Source: an uncultured Saprospiraceae bacterium
GTDB taxonomy: Bacteria > Bacteroidota > Bacteroidia > Chitinophagales > Saprospiraceae
Assembly (NCBI GenBank): GCA_938016265.1
Contig: CALLWB010000008.1
Location: 1-64,000 of the forward strand
Length of the DNA: 64,000 nt
Direction: 5' to 3'
Shown here: piece by piece, positions 37,007 through 45,733 of the stretch
Layout of the letters: every line of letters begins with the position of its first letter
How positions within the stretch are numbered: the stretch's first letter is position 1
Made by a program: the position numbers and the translations under genes
The notes under the pieces: model-generated
What the model was told of the DNA's origin: nothing
The model's database searches: none
What the model saw: only the letters and a program-made list of their open reading frames with translations

Positions 37007-37684
37007 ATGAAGCACATATTACTTATACTATTCTCTTTTTCTATGTCTGGGCTATTTGGTCAGGATTTGACCATTGCGCCATCTCCTGCTTCAAGTACTG
37101 GATCCCCCACTGATCCCTACATCAAGGTTTTTTCCAATGTAACCAACAATACGAATGCAGCGATGGATGTAACCTGGGAACGCTACAATGTGCAAGCTCC
37201 CACAGAATGGACGACTTCTGTCTGCGACAAAAATTTCTGTTATGCTGACTTTCAGAGTTCAGAAACATTTAGTCTTGGTGCTGGCGAAACGGAAAATCTT
37301 GACATCTGGTTTCTTCCTGATAATGTTGTCGGCGTTGGAACTGCAGAAATAAGAATTTACAATGCCGCAGATAGCGCAAATACGGTAGTTTCCAATACTT
37401 ATACAGCAACAGCATCAACTTCTACCAACAATGAAGATGTGCTAGCAGTAAAGTATAAGGTGTTTCCTAATCCTGCATCTAACTATGTACAGTTACCACA
37501 GATAGATGATATAGGTGAAATCAGATTGTATGACATCCTAGGTAAAGTGATCCATCAAGAGTTTGCTGACCAGGGAAATATCCAACATTTGAATGTAACT
37601 AACCTTCCAAAAGGAACTTACCTACTTCAATTTTTAGATGAGAAAAATAATATCTTGCACACCACGCGAGTAATAAAACAATAA
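37007..37684 (+). CDS. Secreted protein with type IX sorting domain
   Basis: A 225-aa protein: signal peptide (ILLILFSFSMSGLFGQ), one Ig-like domain of about 110 residues (VFSNVTNNTNAAMDVTWERY to AEIRIYNAADSANTVV) with cysteines in VCDKNFCY, a Thr/Ser-rich linker, and a C-terminal type IX sorting domain (YKVFPNPASNYVQLPQ, RLYDILGKVI, LPKGTYLLQFLDE). It should cross the outer membrane through the type IX machinery. No catalytic motif is visible. A terminator follows directly. Confidence 0.8.
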   Translation: MKHILLILFSFSMSGLFGQDLTIAPSPASSTGSPTDPYIKVFSNVTNNTNAAMDVTWERYNVQAPTEWTTSVCDKNFCYADFQSSETFSLGAGETENLDIWFLPDNVVGVGTAEIRIYNAADSANTVVSNTYTATASTSTNNEDVLAVKYKVFPNPASNYVQLPQIDDIGEIRLYDILGKVIHQEFADQGNIQHLNVTNLPKGTYLLQFLDEKNNILHTTRVIKQ

Positions 37685-37705
37685 TACCTTTTTACAGGAA
37701 TTTGT

Positions 37706-37740
37706 AAGCCAGTTCAACTCATGTTGACTGGCTTTTTTTA
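37706..37740 (+). terminator. Rho-independent terminator
   Basis: AAGCCAGTTCAAC and GTTGACTGGCTT form a strong stem around TCAT, followed by seven or more T. Confidence 0.93.
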
Positions 37741-37818
37741 TTGGAAAATCGAATCCATCTCTTCTCGATATACTAAATAGAGCAATTTTTGATAAATTTG
37801 GGAATAAATTACTCCAAT

Positions 37819-38670
37819 ATGAAAAAACTCATTGCAATAGCGTCGTTCCTCTACTTATCCCTGCTTATTATTAGTTGTAGCCAAGAAAGCAAAGAGACAG
37901 AAGCAACTGTCCTTGAATTTTTAGAGGCAATGAAAGCTCCAGTAGATTTTAAAAAAATAAAATCGTTGTACAAGGATTTTCCGCTATACAATGTTCCTCG
38001 CGTAGATCAATACAACATACAGTCTACCAATAAAAATGAAGACAACACCTTCCAGACCACAATTAACACCTCCTATACAAGTTCAGACGGAAAAAAAAGT
38101 GAACAATTGGTTCTTCTTACCCTACAAAAGGAAAATGGCCAATGGATAATCACAGACAGCAAAGGACTTCTCGACCCAAAGTCCAGCCATAAAGAAGCAT
38201 TTAGCCTTGGCATAAAAACAGGATGTATTGTCAAGCCGGAAAAATCTACCGACCGGGAACTAATGAACGGGCTAGAAAAAGCCAAAAAGCTCCTAATGCA
38301 ATTTAGTCAAACCAATGCTGGAATGATCTCAAAGCTACTAGAGGTAAAAAACGTCACGTGGAAACCAAAAGGCACAAAAATCGAAGGCAAGGTCCTCAAC
38401 AAATCAAAAAGCTCGATCAGAGAAGTTGGTTATCTAATTCAATACCTTAACAGTAAGGGGAATCGAATTGGGAAACATAGCGGTCTTATCAGTAGTGATT
38501 TAGGCAACCCTTTTCCAGCGGAAAGCACCTTCCCAATTTCTACTAAAGTTGATCCAATTCCAGCAGCGACAAAAAATCTGGAAATACAGTTTTTTGTCAA
38601 TCCAAAAGACTTGCATCAGATGGTTACAAACGCCACCTATACCGGAAAAGAATGCGCCACCATCCAATAA
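37819..38670 (+). CDS. Lipoprotein, hypothetical
   Basis: A 283-aa protein from the ATG at 37819, chosen because it gives a lipoprotein signal MKKLIAIASFLYLSLLIISC with lipobox LIISC. The mature part has a helical N-terminal stretch (EATVLEFLEAMKAPVDFKKI), a beta-rich domain (KSEQLVLLTLQKENGQWIIT) and a C-terminal half resembling an extracellular FxLYD-like or DUF-type domain (IREVGYLIQYLNSKGNRIGK). It is anchored in the membrane by the acylated cysteine. Function unknown. It converges with radC. Confidence 0.65.
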   Translation: MKKLIAIASFLYLSLLIISCSQESKETEATVLEFLEAMKAPVDFKKIKSLYKDFPLYNVPRVDQYNIQSTNKNEDNTFQTTINTSYTSSDGKKSEQLVLLTLQKENGQWIITDSKGLLDPKSSHKEAFSLGIKTGCIVKPEKSTDRELMNGLEKAKKLLMQFSQTNAGMISKLLEVKNVTWKPKGTKIEGKVLNKSKSSIREVGYLIQYLNSKGNRIGKHSGLISSDLGNPFPAESTFPISTKVDPIPAATKNLEIQFFVNPKDLHQMVTNATYTGKECATIQ

Positions 38671-38683
38671 ACTCAACGCTGTT

Positions 38684-39385
38684 TTAAAGTACTCCTTCGT
38701 CTGCAAAGCTGTAGTAACCCGATTCTGCAATAATCAAGTGGTCCATCACATTGATATCCAATACTTTCCCTCCATTTCTTAACTTTCGAGTCAATTCCAA
38801 ATCTGCAGAACTGGGATTCAAATTGCCCGATGGATGGTTATGACAAAGTATAATACCGGAGGCCAGCATTTCCAAAGCATGTTTGAATATGATTTTTGCG
38901 TCTACCACTGTCCCGGAAACCCCACCGGAACTTATGCGCTGTCTTCCTATCACCCGGTTTGCCCGATTTAGAAACAAGACCCAAAACTCCTCGTAATTTA
39001 GATCACAAACGATTGGCGCCAGCAAATTGTAAGCGTGTCTGCTTGTTTTTATTTGTGGCCGTTGCTGCACCTCAGATAGTTGCCTTCTACGTCCCAACTC
39101 CATAGCCGCGGTAATAGAGAGCGCCTTGGCTTCGCCAATACCTTTGAATTTCATTAGTTCATTGATGGACTGCCTGCCGAGATCATTTAGGTTGTTTTGG
39201 TACTTGCTTAAAATTCGTTGTGCGAGGCCGACAGCAGATTCTTCTCTGTTTCCTGATCCGATGAGTATGGCGATAAGTTCAGCGTCGCTGAGGTTTTGTT
39301 TTCCTTTGAGGAGTAGTTTTTCTCTGGGGCGGTCCTCTTCTGCCCACGCTTTAATCTTTAGATTGGTTACTTCATACGTATTCAT
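38684..39385 (-). CDS. radC: RadC family JAB-domain protein
   Basis: A 233-aa protein with N-terminal helix-hairpin-helix-like sequence (LSDAELIAILIGSGNREESA, INELMKFKGIGEAKALSITA) and a C-terminal JAMM metal site (CHNHPSGNLNPSSADLELTR). Full RadC length. The family was named for a presumed DNA-repair role that is not established; JAB-domain metallo-isopeptidase activity is suggested by the intact motif. It stands alone and is convergent with the lipoprotein gene 13 bp away. Confidence 0.95.
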   Translation of the reverse strand: MNTYEVTNLKIKAWAEEDRPREKLLLKGKQNLSDAELIAILIGSGNREESAVGLAQRILSKYQNNLNDLGRQSINELMKFKGIGEAKALSITAAMELGRRRQLSEVQQRPQIKTSRHAYNLLAPIVCDLNYEEFWVLFLNRANRVIGRQRISSGGVSGTVVDAKIIFKHALEMLASGIILCHNHPSGNLNPSSADLELTRKLRNGGKVLDINVMDHLIIAESGYYSFADEGVL

Positions 39386-39509
39386 AATTTCGCACTTTAA
39401 GTTAAATACAATAGTGTATATTACTTAGAGTCGGAAATCGAGATTTTACATAAATTTTTAGTGCCTATTTTTCAGATAAGTGGAAACTTTAACATTTTAT
39501 TGATGTAGA

Positions 39510-39634
39510 GATTCCAGAACGATCTCGCAGAGTTTCGAAGGTGGTCCGACTTTCGGCAATTCAAAAAATGAAGGAACCACGACGGCGGTTGTTCCAGACC
39601 GATCCTCTTAAAAAGTAATGGAACCGCGATGGCG
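39510..39634 (+). repeat. 78-bp dispersed repeat, copy 1, plus a truncated second unit
   Basis: The unit runs from ATTCCAGAACGATC (39510) through GGTGGTCCGACTTTCGGCA to GAAGGAACCACGACGGCGG (39588). A shortened copy with an internal deletion follows (GTTCCAGACCGATCC ... GGAACCGCGATGGCG, to 39634). An inverted copy lies at 40703-40780 and a third at 52426-52491. The rest of the spacer 39386-39784 contains no gene. Confidence 0.8.
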
Positions 39635-39715
39635 TTTTTTTGTAGAAGGTATAGGAACAACTACAATACTTTAGGATTTCTTACCTCCTAGTTATTAACT
39701 AATCCACCATTAACC

Positions 39716-39757
39716 AAGAAAAAGGTATAGCAGCCTATAAGCAGTTGCTATACCTTT
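39716..39757 (-). terminator. Rho-independent terminator of the PepSY-like gene
   Basis: A perfect 12-bp stem AAAGGTATAGCA / TGCTATACCTTT, followed on the minus strand by TTTTTCTT, 28 bp after the stop at 39785. Confidence 0.88.
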
Positions 39758-39784
39758 CATGTTATTTTGCCTTCAATTGGTTAC

Positions 39785-40507
39785 TTATACCTTAATAAAT
39801 AAGAGATTACCATTTCCGTCGAACCCAAGGGCCAATCGATTTCCATTTTGTGTAAGGATTACCAAAAACTTGCCTCCTTTGGTAAACGCTAACCGTGGAG
39901 TGGCATTCGGATAATTAGTAGCGATATACATCTTTATAGACGCGGGTAAAGCTGCCAGTGGAATTCTGTCTCCCAATCGATCAAATCCGCGACACGGGTG
40001 ATGCAACAACTGCACCTCTTTAACAAAAACACCATTCGCATCAAAAACAACAATCGTTTTAGACATTAGGCCAACAAAGTAGCTGCCGTTATTCAATTGC
40101 TTAGCCCCTCGAATGGCATCGGATGGATAGTTCGTTGCTAGGTAACCTGCAATAGTTGCAGGCAATGTGTTGACATCAATCTTATCTGCACGGCAGAAAG
40201 CTCGTCTTAGCCTTTTTAGCTTGGCACCAGTCTTACTATAATAAGTAGTTTCGCCGGATGCCAATACCAATTCGTATCCCTTATCCTCTACCAAATAAGC
40301 TTCATCAATATATGTCTCAAAGTATTCTTCTTCGATTTGTTCAGTAATGGTCGCCGGTAAATCAGATGTAGTAAGTTCAATTTTGGCATTAGAATTCATA
40401 ATTTCTTCAACCAATAGTTCATCAGAAGTAGGTACTGCGTCTTTTTGACAAGCTGTAAATAGGGTTAAGCAGCAAAATGTGATAAAGACTCCCAAATAAT
40501 TTTTCAT
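39785..40507 (-). CDS. PepSY-like (DUF2874-type) lipoprotein
   Basis: A 240-aa lipoprotein with lipobox LFTAC at residues 16-20. The mature part repeats a beta-lactamase-inhibitor-like module: LPATITEQIEEEYFETYIDE, LPATIAGYLATNYPSDAIRG, and LPASIKMYIATNYPNATPRL, each followed by beta strands (YELVLASGETTYYSKTGAKL, FLVILTQNGNRLALGFDGNG). Such proteins are common in Bacteroidota envelopes; function is unknown. The gene is flanked by inverted copies of the 78-bp repeat. Confidence 0.8.
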   Translation of the reverse strand: MKNYLGVFITFCCLTLFTACQKDAVPTSDELLVEEIMNSNAKIELTTSDLPATITEQIEEEYFETYIDEAYLVEDKGYELVLASGETTYYSKTGAKLKRLRRAFCRADKIDVNTLPATIAGYLATNYPSDAIRGAKQLNNGSYFVGLMSKTIVVFDANGVFVKEVQLLHHPCRGFDRLGDRIPLAALPASIKMYIATNYPNATPRLAFTKGGKFLVILTQNGNRLALGFDGNGNLLFIKV

Positions 40508-40702
40508 CTTAAAAAGTTTTAAATGTTAATAAATTGGATAGTTGCTTAAGTGGCCATTATAAGAACTAAAAAATAGAATATTTAACCAGGGTAGGTAAAT
40601 TGATTTACTCTTTCGACTTACCATTTTCGAAAAGGTTTAATCTGATTATTTTTTTTAAGTTATTGTATTAAGGAAGGAAGGCATATTGGTTAATGTTAAA
40701 TA

Positions 40703-40780
40703 CCCGCAGTCGCGGTTCCTTCTTTTTGAACTGCCGAAAGTCGGACCACGTCCAAAACCCTTCGGGATCGTTCAGGAACC
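40703..40780 (-). repeat. 78-bp dispersed repeat, copy 2 (inverted)
   Basis: On the minus strand it reads GGTTCCTGAACGATCCCGAA ... GTGGTCCGACTTTCGGCAG ... AAGGAACCGCGACTGCGGG, closely matching copy 1. Its ends carry GGTTCCT/AGGAACC inverted repeats. It overlaps the last codons of paaY and supplies that gene's TGA stop. Confidence 0.8.
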
Positions 40781-41371
40781 CTTTTGGATCTTATCCCAAG
40801 TCTCAAACAACACCTCCTGAGAAGGTCGATCTTTTGGAATTTCAGTCAAAGGTTCGCAAGGACGCAGGGAATCATAACAATCTTTCGGAAGCGCTTGGTA
40901 AAGTCGAGTGCCTTTTGTTTTCCAGGAGAGCATGGCATCGCTGACCTGTTTGATTACTTTTCCTGGATTGCCGACAACGAGGCTTCGCTTTGGGATATGG
41001 GTATCCGCTTTTACAAAACAAAGCGCACCAATGATGCATTCGTCTTCAATAACGACATTGTCCATAACGACCGCATTCATACCCACCAAAACATTCTGAC
41101 CAATTGTGGCACCATGAATGATGGCCCCATGACCAATATGTGCCCCCTCCTTCAACCGCATCGTCACCCCTGGAAACATGTGAAGGGTGCAGTTTTCCTG
41201 GACATTGCATCCGTCCTCGATCACAATCCCACCCCAGTCGCCCCGGATTGCCGCTCCTGGACCGACATAAACATCTTTTCCAATGATGACATTACCTGTT
41301 ACAGCAGCTTGCGGATGGATAAAAGCCGAGGGATGGACAACAGGCCGAAAACCCTTAAATTCATAGATCAT
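40772..41371 (-). CDS. paaY: Gamma-carbonic anhydrase-like hexapeptide protein PaaY
   Basis: A 199-aa left-handed beta-helix protein with hexapeptide repeats (GNVIIGKDVYVGPGAAIRGD, AHIGHGAIIHGATIGQNVLV, CIIGALCFVKADTHIP), including histidines typical of the gamma-carbonic anhydrase fold. The C-terminus (LYQALPKDCYDSLRPCEPLT) is the PaaY-type extension. PaaY is a thioesterase-like helper of phenylacetate degradation that removes dead-end CoA esters. It is last in the leftward paa cluster. Its stop codon and final residues come from a dispersed repeat, so the native C-terminus may have been slightly altered. Confidence 0.85.
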   Translation of the reverse strand: MIYEFKGFRPVVHPSAFIHPQAAVTGNVIIGKDVYVGPGAAIRGDWGGIVIEDGCNVQENCTLHMFPGVTMRLKEGAHIGHGAIIHGATIGQNVLVGMNAVVMDNVVIEDECIIGALCFVKADTHIPKRSLVVGNPGKVIKQVSDAMLSWKTKGTRLYQALPKDCYDSLRPCEPLTEIPKDRPSQEVLFETWDKIQKGS

Positions 41372-41391
41372 AGGTGGTTATTTGGAGTATT

Positions 41392-42240
41392 TTATAATTC
41401 CTCGTTTGGATGGGAAGGAGGGGCGATTAGCTTGCCCTCATATTTTTCAATGGCATCTTCGATTTTTTCCATTCGATTGCCTGGATCGGGGTGGGTACTC
41501 ATAAATTCAGGTTGACGTTTGCCGTCACCAGATGCGGCTTTCAAAATGCGCATTACCCCTATCATTTCTGACGGATTATAGCCTGCTTCAATCATAAATC
41601 GGACGCCCAGTTCATCCGACTCCAATTCTTGCTCTCGACCATATTTCATATTGACCATCCCTGCAATCATCTGCGCCGCTTGTGTAGAACCATAATCTCC
41701 AGCAGCAATAACCGCCGCCCCAGTCAGTCCCTGAGTCAATTCTTGCTTGGCAATACGTTCTGCCCCATGACGAGCAATGACATGACCGATTTCATGCCCC
41801 ATCACCCCAGCCAACTGATCTTCGTTTTCCAGTTTTGCATAGAGCGCTTGGGTAATAAAACATTGACCACCAGGCAAAGCAAAGGCATTGATCACATTTG
41901 GATCTGCTAAAAGATGAAAATCATATTCATAATGTGTCGATCTTGCAATCGAGTTGTCTACTAGGCGCTTCCCTACTCTTTTTACTAATGCCTGTGCTTT
42001 TTCATCGGGATGGAGTCCGCCATGTTGCTGCATCATTCTAGGTGTGCTCTGTAAGCCAAGCTGAATCTCCTGATCCACCGTAAGGCTAATTCGTTGTGTT
42101 TCTCCGGTGATTTCGTTGTACTGACTTTGAGAAAAATACTTAAATAGGGAAAACCCTACCATTACTAAAGCGATGATTAGTGTTATTTTGTTGAAACCTC
42201 TTCGTTGGCCACCGTAGCTGGGGCGTCTGTAATATGTCAT
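41392..42240 (-). CDS. M48-family zinc metallopeptidase
   Basis: A 282-aa protein with an N-terminal membrane helix (KITLIIALVMVGFSLFKYF, about 17-35) and a peptidase domain with HEIGHVIARHGAER containing the HExxH zinc motif, the downstream glutamate in EQELESDELGVRFM, and STHPDPGNRMEKIE at the end. It resembles periplasmic, membrane-anchored envelope quality-control proteases (LoiP/BepA-like peptidase part) without TPRs. It stands 20 bp upstream of paaY in the same direction. Confidence 0.92.
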   Translation of the reverse strand: MTYYRRPSYGGQRRGFNKITLIIALVMVGFSLFKYFSQSQYNEITGETQRISLTVDQEIQLGLQSTPRMMQQHGGLHPDEKAQALVKRVGKRLVDNSIARSTHYEYDFHLLADPNVINAFALPGGQCFITQALYAKLENEDQLAGVMGHEIGHVIARHGAERIAKQELTQGLTGAAVIAAGDYGSTQAAQMIAGMVNMKYGREQELESDELGVRFMIEAGYNPSEMIGVMRILKAASGDGKRQPEFMSTHPDPGNRMEKIEDAIEKYEGKLIAPPSHPNEEL

Positions 42241-42257
42241 ATCTCTTTTTGTTGTAG

Positions 42258-42353
42258 TAGAGGGACTGGTGCATAATTCGTTGTTTTTCCTATTGCAAAA
42301 CCCATTAGTAGTGTTTGTCCCTTTGCCCTTGGTTTGAGAAGCAAACGAGTCGC
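42258..42353. repeat. Dispersed palindrome-family remnant
   Basis: TAGTAGAGGGACTGGTGC at the left, AGCAAACGAGTCGCTCTACTT at the right and TATTGCAAAAC between them match parts of the 60.5-kb palindrome. The copy is degenerate and does not form one long stem. Confidence 0.5.
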
Positions 42354-42354
42354 T

Positions 42355-43581
42355 CTACTTTCTACTAATATTTTCAATAATTGTTGCGTAGCCTTGTCCT
42401 ACGCCGATACACATGGTACAAAGTGCGTACCGTTTGTTTTGTTTCTGTAATTCAATGGCGGCGGTTTGTAAAATTCGGGTACCTGACATTCCTAGGGGAT
42501 GGCCAATTGCTATTGCGCCGCCGTTGGGGTTTATCCTTGGATCGTTATCCTTTAAGCCCCAAGCACGGATGCAGGCTAAACTCTGTGCTGAAAATGCTTC
42601 GTTTAGCTCGATAATGTCCATGTCTTCCATCGTTAGGCCTGCTTTTTCTAGTGCTTTATTGCTTGCTCCTACTGGGCCGATGCCCATGATTCTGGGTTCA
42701 ACACCGACTACGGCAGAACTAATCACTTTAGCCATGGGCTGTAAGTTGTATTTTTTAACTGCTTCGCCGGAAGCGACCAACATTGCAGCGGCTCCATCAT
42801 TTAGACCGGAAGCATTGCCTGCGGTAACGGTTCCGCCTTCTTTTTTGAAGACGGTGCGCAGCGTAGCTAGTTTTTCTAAGGTGGAATGGCTCTTGATAAA
42901 TTCGTCTGCATCAAAGATGATGGGGTCTTTTTTTCTTTGTGGAATTGACACCGATACAATCTCTTCTACAAACCGTCCTGCCTGTTGTGCCTTGGCCGCT
43001 TTCATTTGTGAATTGTAGGCGAATAAATCCTGATCTTCTCTGGAAATATTGAATTTTTCTGCTAGGTTTTCAGCGGTTGTTCCCATTCCATCTGTTCCGT
43101 ACAGCTCTTTCATTTTGGGGTTTACAAAACGCCAGCCAAAGCTAGAGTCATGCATTTTCGCATCTCGTCCGAAGGCTTTGGAAACTTTTGAAATCACCCA
43201 GGGCCCTCTAGTCATGTGTTCTACGCCTCCTGCTATAAATACTTCGCCGTCTCCTGTCTGGATGGCTCGGTGTGCGTGGATGACGGAGGACATGCCGGAG
43301 GCGCAAAGTCTGTTCACGGTTTCTCCTGGGACGGTCCAGGGGAGGCCTGCTAATAGAGCGGCCATTCTTGCTACATTTCTGTTGTCTTCTCCTGCTTGAT
43401 TGGCGCAGCCTAGTACTACGTCTTCTATGGATTCTTTGGGTACGTTGGGGTTTCTTGCCATTAGTTCTTTGATGACGTGGGCGGCGAGGTCGTCGGTTCT
43501 TATTGGGGATAGTGTTCCTGTGAAGTTAGCTATGGGGGTTCTTATTGCGTCTATTATGTAGGTTTCTTTCCTGTTTTCCAT
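42355..43581 (-). CDS. paaJ: Acetyl-CoA acyltransferase (3-oxoadipyl-CoA thiolase-like)
   Basis: A 408-aa thiolase. The acylated nucleophile is Cys 93 (NRLCASGMSS), and the C-terminal active-site motifs are NGGAIAIGHPLGMSG (His) and LCTMCIGVGQG (Cys). RTPIANFTGTLSPIRTDDLA and GMGTTAENLAEKFNI resemble the PcaF/PaaJ subgroup, which cleaves 3-oxoadipyl-CoA to succinyl-CoA and acetyl-CoA and also acts on the dehydro intermediate of phenylacetate degradation. Presence of paaG, paaH, paaI and paaY homologues nearby supports that role, though general beta-oxidation is possible. Confidence 0.85.
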   Translation of the reverse strand: MENRKETYIIDAIRTPIANFTGTLSPIRTDDLAAHVIKELMARNPNVPKESIEDVVLGCANQAGEDNRNVARMAALLAGLPWTVPGETVNRLCASGMSSVIHAHRAIQTGDGEVFIAGGVEHMTRGPWVISKVSKAFGRDAKMHDSSFGWRFVNPKMKELYGTDGMGTTAENLAEKFNISREDQDLFAYNSQMKAAKAQQAGRFVEEIVSVSIPQRKKDPIIFDADEFIKSHSTLEKLATLRTVFKKEGGTVTAGNASGLNDGAAAMLVASGEAVKKYNLQPMAKVISSAVVGVEPRIMGIGPVGASNKALEKAGLTMEDMDIIELNEAFSAQSLACIRAWGLKDNDPRINPNGGAIAIGHPLGMSGTRILQTAAIELQKQNKRYALCTMCIGVGQGYATIIENISRK

Positions 43582-43879
43582 TGAATTGTTTTGAGGTAAT
43601 TTCTTAGTTTAGTTGTTATTAGTTACAAGATTTGTGGTTGCTCTTGAGGTATCTTCATTTTTTACAATTAATGAAAAAACGAACCAAAAAAATCTCGTTA
43701 TTATAAACCGGAAGCCGGCCCAGTCGGACCTCGAACATATAATAACTCCATCCCGCTTGGTTGCTTCATTAGTTTTGTGGTCATTCAAAATGAGTAGTTC
43801 CTAGTATTTAGAAGATTCTATGAGATTTATTGTTTTGTGTTGATTCTATTTCATTTGAATAATGCTTGTTTATTAATTG
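43582..43879. other. Intergenic spacer inside the paa cluster
   Basis: About 300 bp without a gene. It contains CCGGAAGCCGGCCCAGTCGG near 43710, a small GC-rich motif that recurs at about 53315. The sequence is otherwise AT-rich. The thiolase gene probably has its own promoter here. Confidence 0.35.
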
Positions 43880-44977
43880 TTATTGGCAAAAGTGGACGGA
43901 ATAGACCATAGGGAGGTAGTGGCTTAGCGCCTTCCAGTTTTCTCCTTTGTCGTTAGACAAAAATAGGTTGCCAGTTGTTGTGCCGAAGACTAAGTAATCG
44001 TCGGAAATGTCCAGGGCGTGACGGTAGACTATGTCGAAACTGTTGTCCTGGGGAAGTCCTGATCTGTATTCTTGCCAAGATTTTCCGCCGTCGTCTGTTC
44101 GGCAGACCACCAGTGCACCGTCTACCGCTACTCGGATTTCATCGCTGACTCCGGGGATCACCCAGGCTTGGTCTGGGTTTTTGGCGTCTACGGCCATTGC
44201 GAATCCGAAGTTGGCTAGTTTGTTTTCTGCGGTGACGTCTATCCAGTTTTTTGCGCCATCTGTACTTTTGAAGATGCCGCAATGGTTTTGTTGCCAGAGG
44301 ACATCAGGATTGGAAGCACAGGCGACTAGCATGTGTGGGTCGTGCCCTACTTCAGCTTGTGGATTGGGTAGGTAATCTGCGCGTAGGCCATTGTTTCTTA
44401 CTTCCCATGTTTTACCCGCGTCTGTGGTCTCGAAAACTCCTGCGCAGCTTATTCCTACATAGATATGGTCACTGTCTCTTGGATCTACTACGACCGAATG
44501 GATTGCAGCATAGTCCCGTCCTCCTCCGAACCATTGTTCCTCCCTACCAGGAAAATTCCAGAAAGACTCATTGAGATTAAAAGTATTTCCGTTGTCTGTG
44601 CTTTCGAAAAGGCCACCGGGTTCTGTGCCCATCCAGAGTTTTCCAGGGCGGTCGTCGCCTCCTTGTTCGAAGGCCCAGATGAGTCGTAAGGAGGCAGGGA
44701 CGCCTTCTTTTATTTCTGCTCCTTCGGGGTATTTGGGTGCGGGGATTTCTTCCCAGTGCTGCCCTTGGTCTATTGATCGGTGGAGTTTGCAGCCCCAATG
44801 ACCGTGGTCTAAACAGGCCCACCAAGTATTTGTCCGCTTATCGGAATAGGCGATAGACACTGGGATTCCTGTAAAAAAGGTGCTTTTGTGGGTCCAATTT
44901 CCGTTGCTAAGTTGATAGACTACCAATCCTTTTCTGGTACCGATCAACAGGTGGTTTGAAGTTGGCATAGTGTTCAT
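43880..44977 (-). CDS. BNR/sialidase-like beta-propeller protein
   Basis: A 365-aa protein made of repeated BNR (Asp-box) blades: SIDQGQHWEEI, STDNGNTFNL, TTDAGKTWEV, STDGAKNWIDV, RTDDGGKSWQEY and SNDKGENWKA. It has no signal peptide, so it is probably a cytosolic propeller despite resemblance to secreted glycosidases; no sialidase catalytic residues are evident. It starts 2 nt after the MoaD/ThiS-like gene, and translation is almost certainly coupled. I recall this pairing from other bacteria; its function is unknown. Confidence 0.75.
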   Translation of the reverse strand: MNTMPTSNHLLIGTRKGLVVYQLSNGNWTHKSTFFTGIPVSIAYSDKRTNTWWACLDHGHWGCKLHRSIDQGQHWEEIPAPKYPEGAEIKEGVPASLRLIWAFEQGGDDRPGKLWMGTEPGGLFESTDNGNTFNLNESFWNFPGREEQWFGGGRDYAAIHSVVVDPRDSDHIYVGISCAGVFETTDAGKTWEVRNNGLRADYLPNPQAEVGHDPHMLVACASNPDVLWQQNHCGIFKSTDGAKNWIDVTAENKLANFGFAMAVDAKNPDQAWVIPGVSDEIRVAVDGALVVCRTDDGGKSWQEYRSGLPQDNSFDIVYRHALDISDDYLVFGTTTGNLFLSNDKGENWKALSHYLPMVYSVHFCQ

Positions 44978-44979
44978 TT

Positions 44980-45252
44980 TTATCCCCCGGAAAGGGCTTG
45001 CATAATAAAGACCTCGTTATCTGGTGCTACTTTGTCGGTTAGTCTGATCCTATCTTTTATGAGCGTTTCATTAATATAAATATTTACATGCTTCCTCATT
45101 ACCCCTTGTTCGTCTACTATGTAGCCTTTCATTCCCGGGTGCAGGAGTTCGATTTCATCTAAAATCTCCTTGATACTAGTCTTGGAGGTTTCGAGTTCTT
45201 CCAATCCTGGGAAAAACCGTTTTAGTGCGTAGGTAAATTTTACTTTAGTCAA
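44980..45252 (-). CDS. MoaD/ThiS-like ubiquitin-fold protein
   Basis: A 90-aa protein with the beta-grasp pattern of MoaD/ThiS sulfur carriers: VKFTYALKRFFPG at the start, VNIYINETLIKD in the middle, and a C-terminal di-glycine (IMQALSGG) that in the family is adenylated and thiocarboxylated. No molybdopterin or thiamine gene is near. Its stop is 2 nt before the beta-propeller gene. It may carry sulfur for, or be attached to, a partner related to that protein or to the surrounding CoA-ester pathway. Confidence 0.8.
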   Translation of the reverse strand: MTKVKFTYALKRFFPGLEELETSKTSIKEILDEIELLHPGMKGYIVDEQGVMRKHVNIYINETLIKDRIRLTDKVAPDNEVFIMQALSGG

Positions 45253-45284
45253 AGCGATTATTTTTTATTCACGTAAGTGAAAAG

Positions 45285-45719
45285 TTATGCTTCTTCCTCA
45301 GGAAACCAGAACTTAGACGACCGATAAACAGTGCCTTTGAATAGCGCCACTTTCTCCTTATCCTGATTGGTAATATAGATGGTATAAATCCCAATTTTCT
45401 TAGTAATTCGTTCCTCCTTGGTCGTCGCTGTCAACACGTCACCTTCCCGGACTGGCATAATATGAGAGATCGAAGTCTCCACAGAAACCGCCTTTCTACC
45501 ATGCGAATTGGAAGCAAACGCCAGCGCACTATCCGCAAAAGAATAAGTAATTCCTCCATGAGCAATGTCCATCCCATTCAGCATTTCGTTTCGAACCATC
45601 ATCTGAAGTACAGCTCTTCCTTTGCTGATTTTCAAGGCTTCGATACCTAACCATTGGCTCATCTTATCATTCTCATACATTTCCTTGAATATCTTTATTG
45701 CTAGTTCTTTTCGTTTCAT
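45285..45719 (-). CDS. paaI: Phenylacetate-pathway hotdog thioesterase PaaI
   Basis: A 144-aa single-hotdog protein with the PaaI active-site region NEMLNGMDIAHGGITYSFAD (Asn, His-Gly-Gly, Asp) and ISHIMPVREGDVLTATTKEE. PaaI hydrolyses ring-hydroxylated or stalled aryl-CoA esters that would otherwise deplete CoA. It sits 14 nt after paaH in the same direction, as in classical paa operons. Length and motifs are complete. Confidence 0.9.
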   Translation of the reverse strand: MKRKELAIKIFKEMYENDKMSQWLGIEALKISKGRAVLQMMVRNEMLNGMDIAHGGITYSFADSALAFASNSHGRKAVSVETSISHIMPVREGDVLTATTKEERITKKIGIYTIYITNQDKEKVALFKGTVYRSSKFWFPEEEA

Positions 45720-45733
45720 GTTTAGTTGATTTT

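Noticed and set aside
40784-41515. 243-aa rightward ORF opposite paaY and the M48 gene
   Set aside because: Antisense shadow across two recognised genes.
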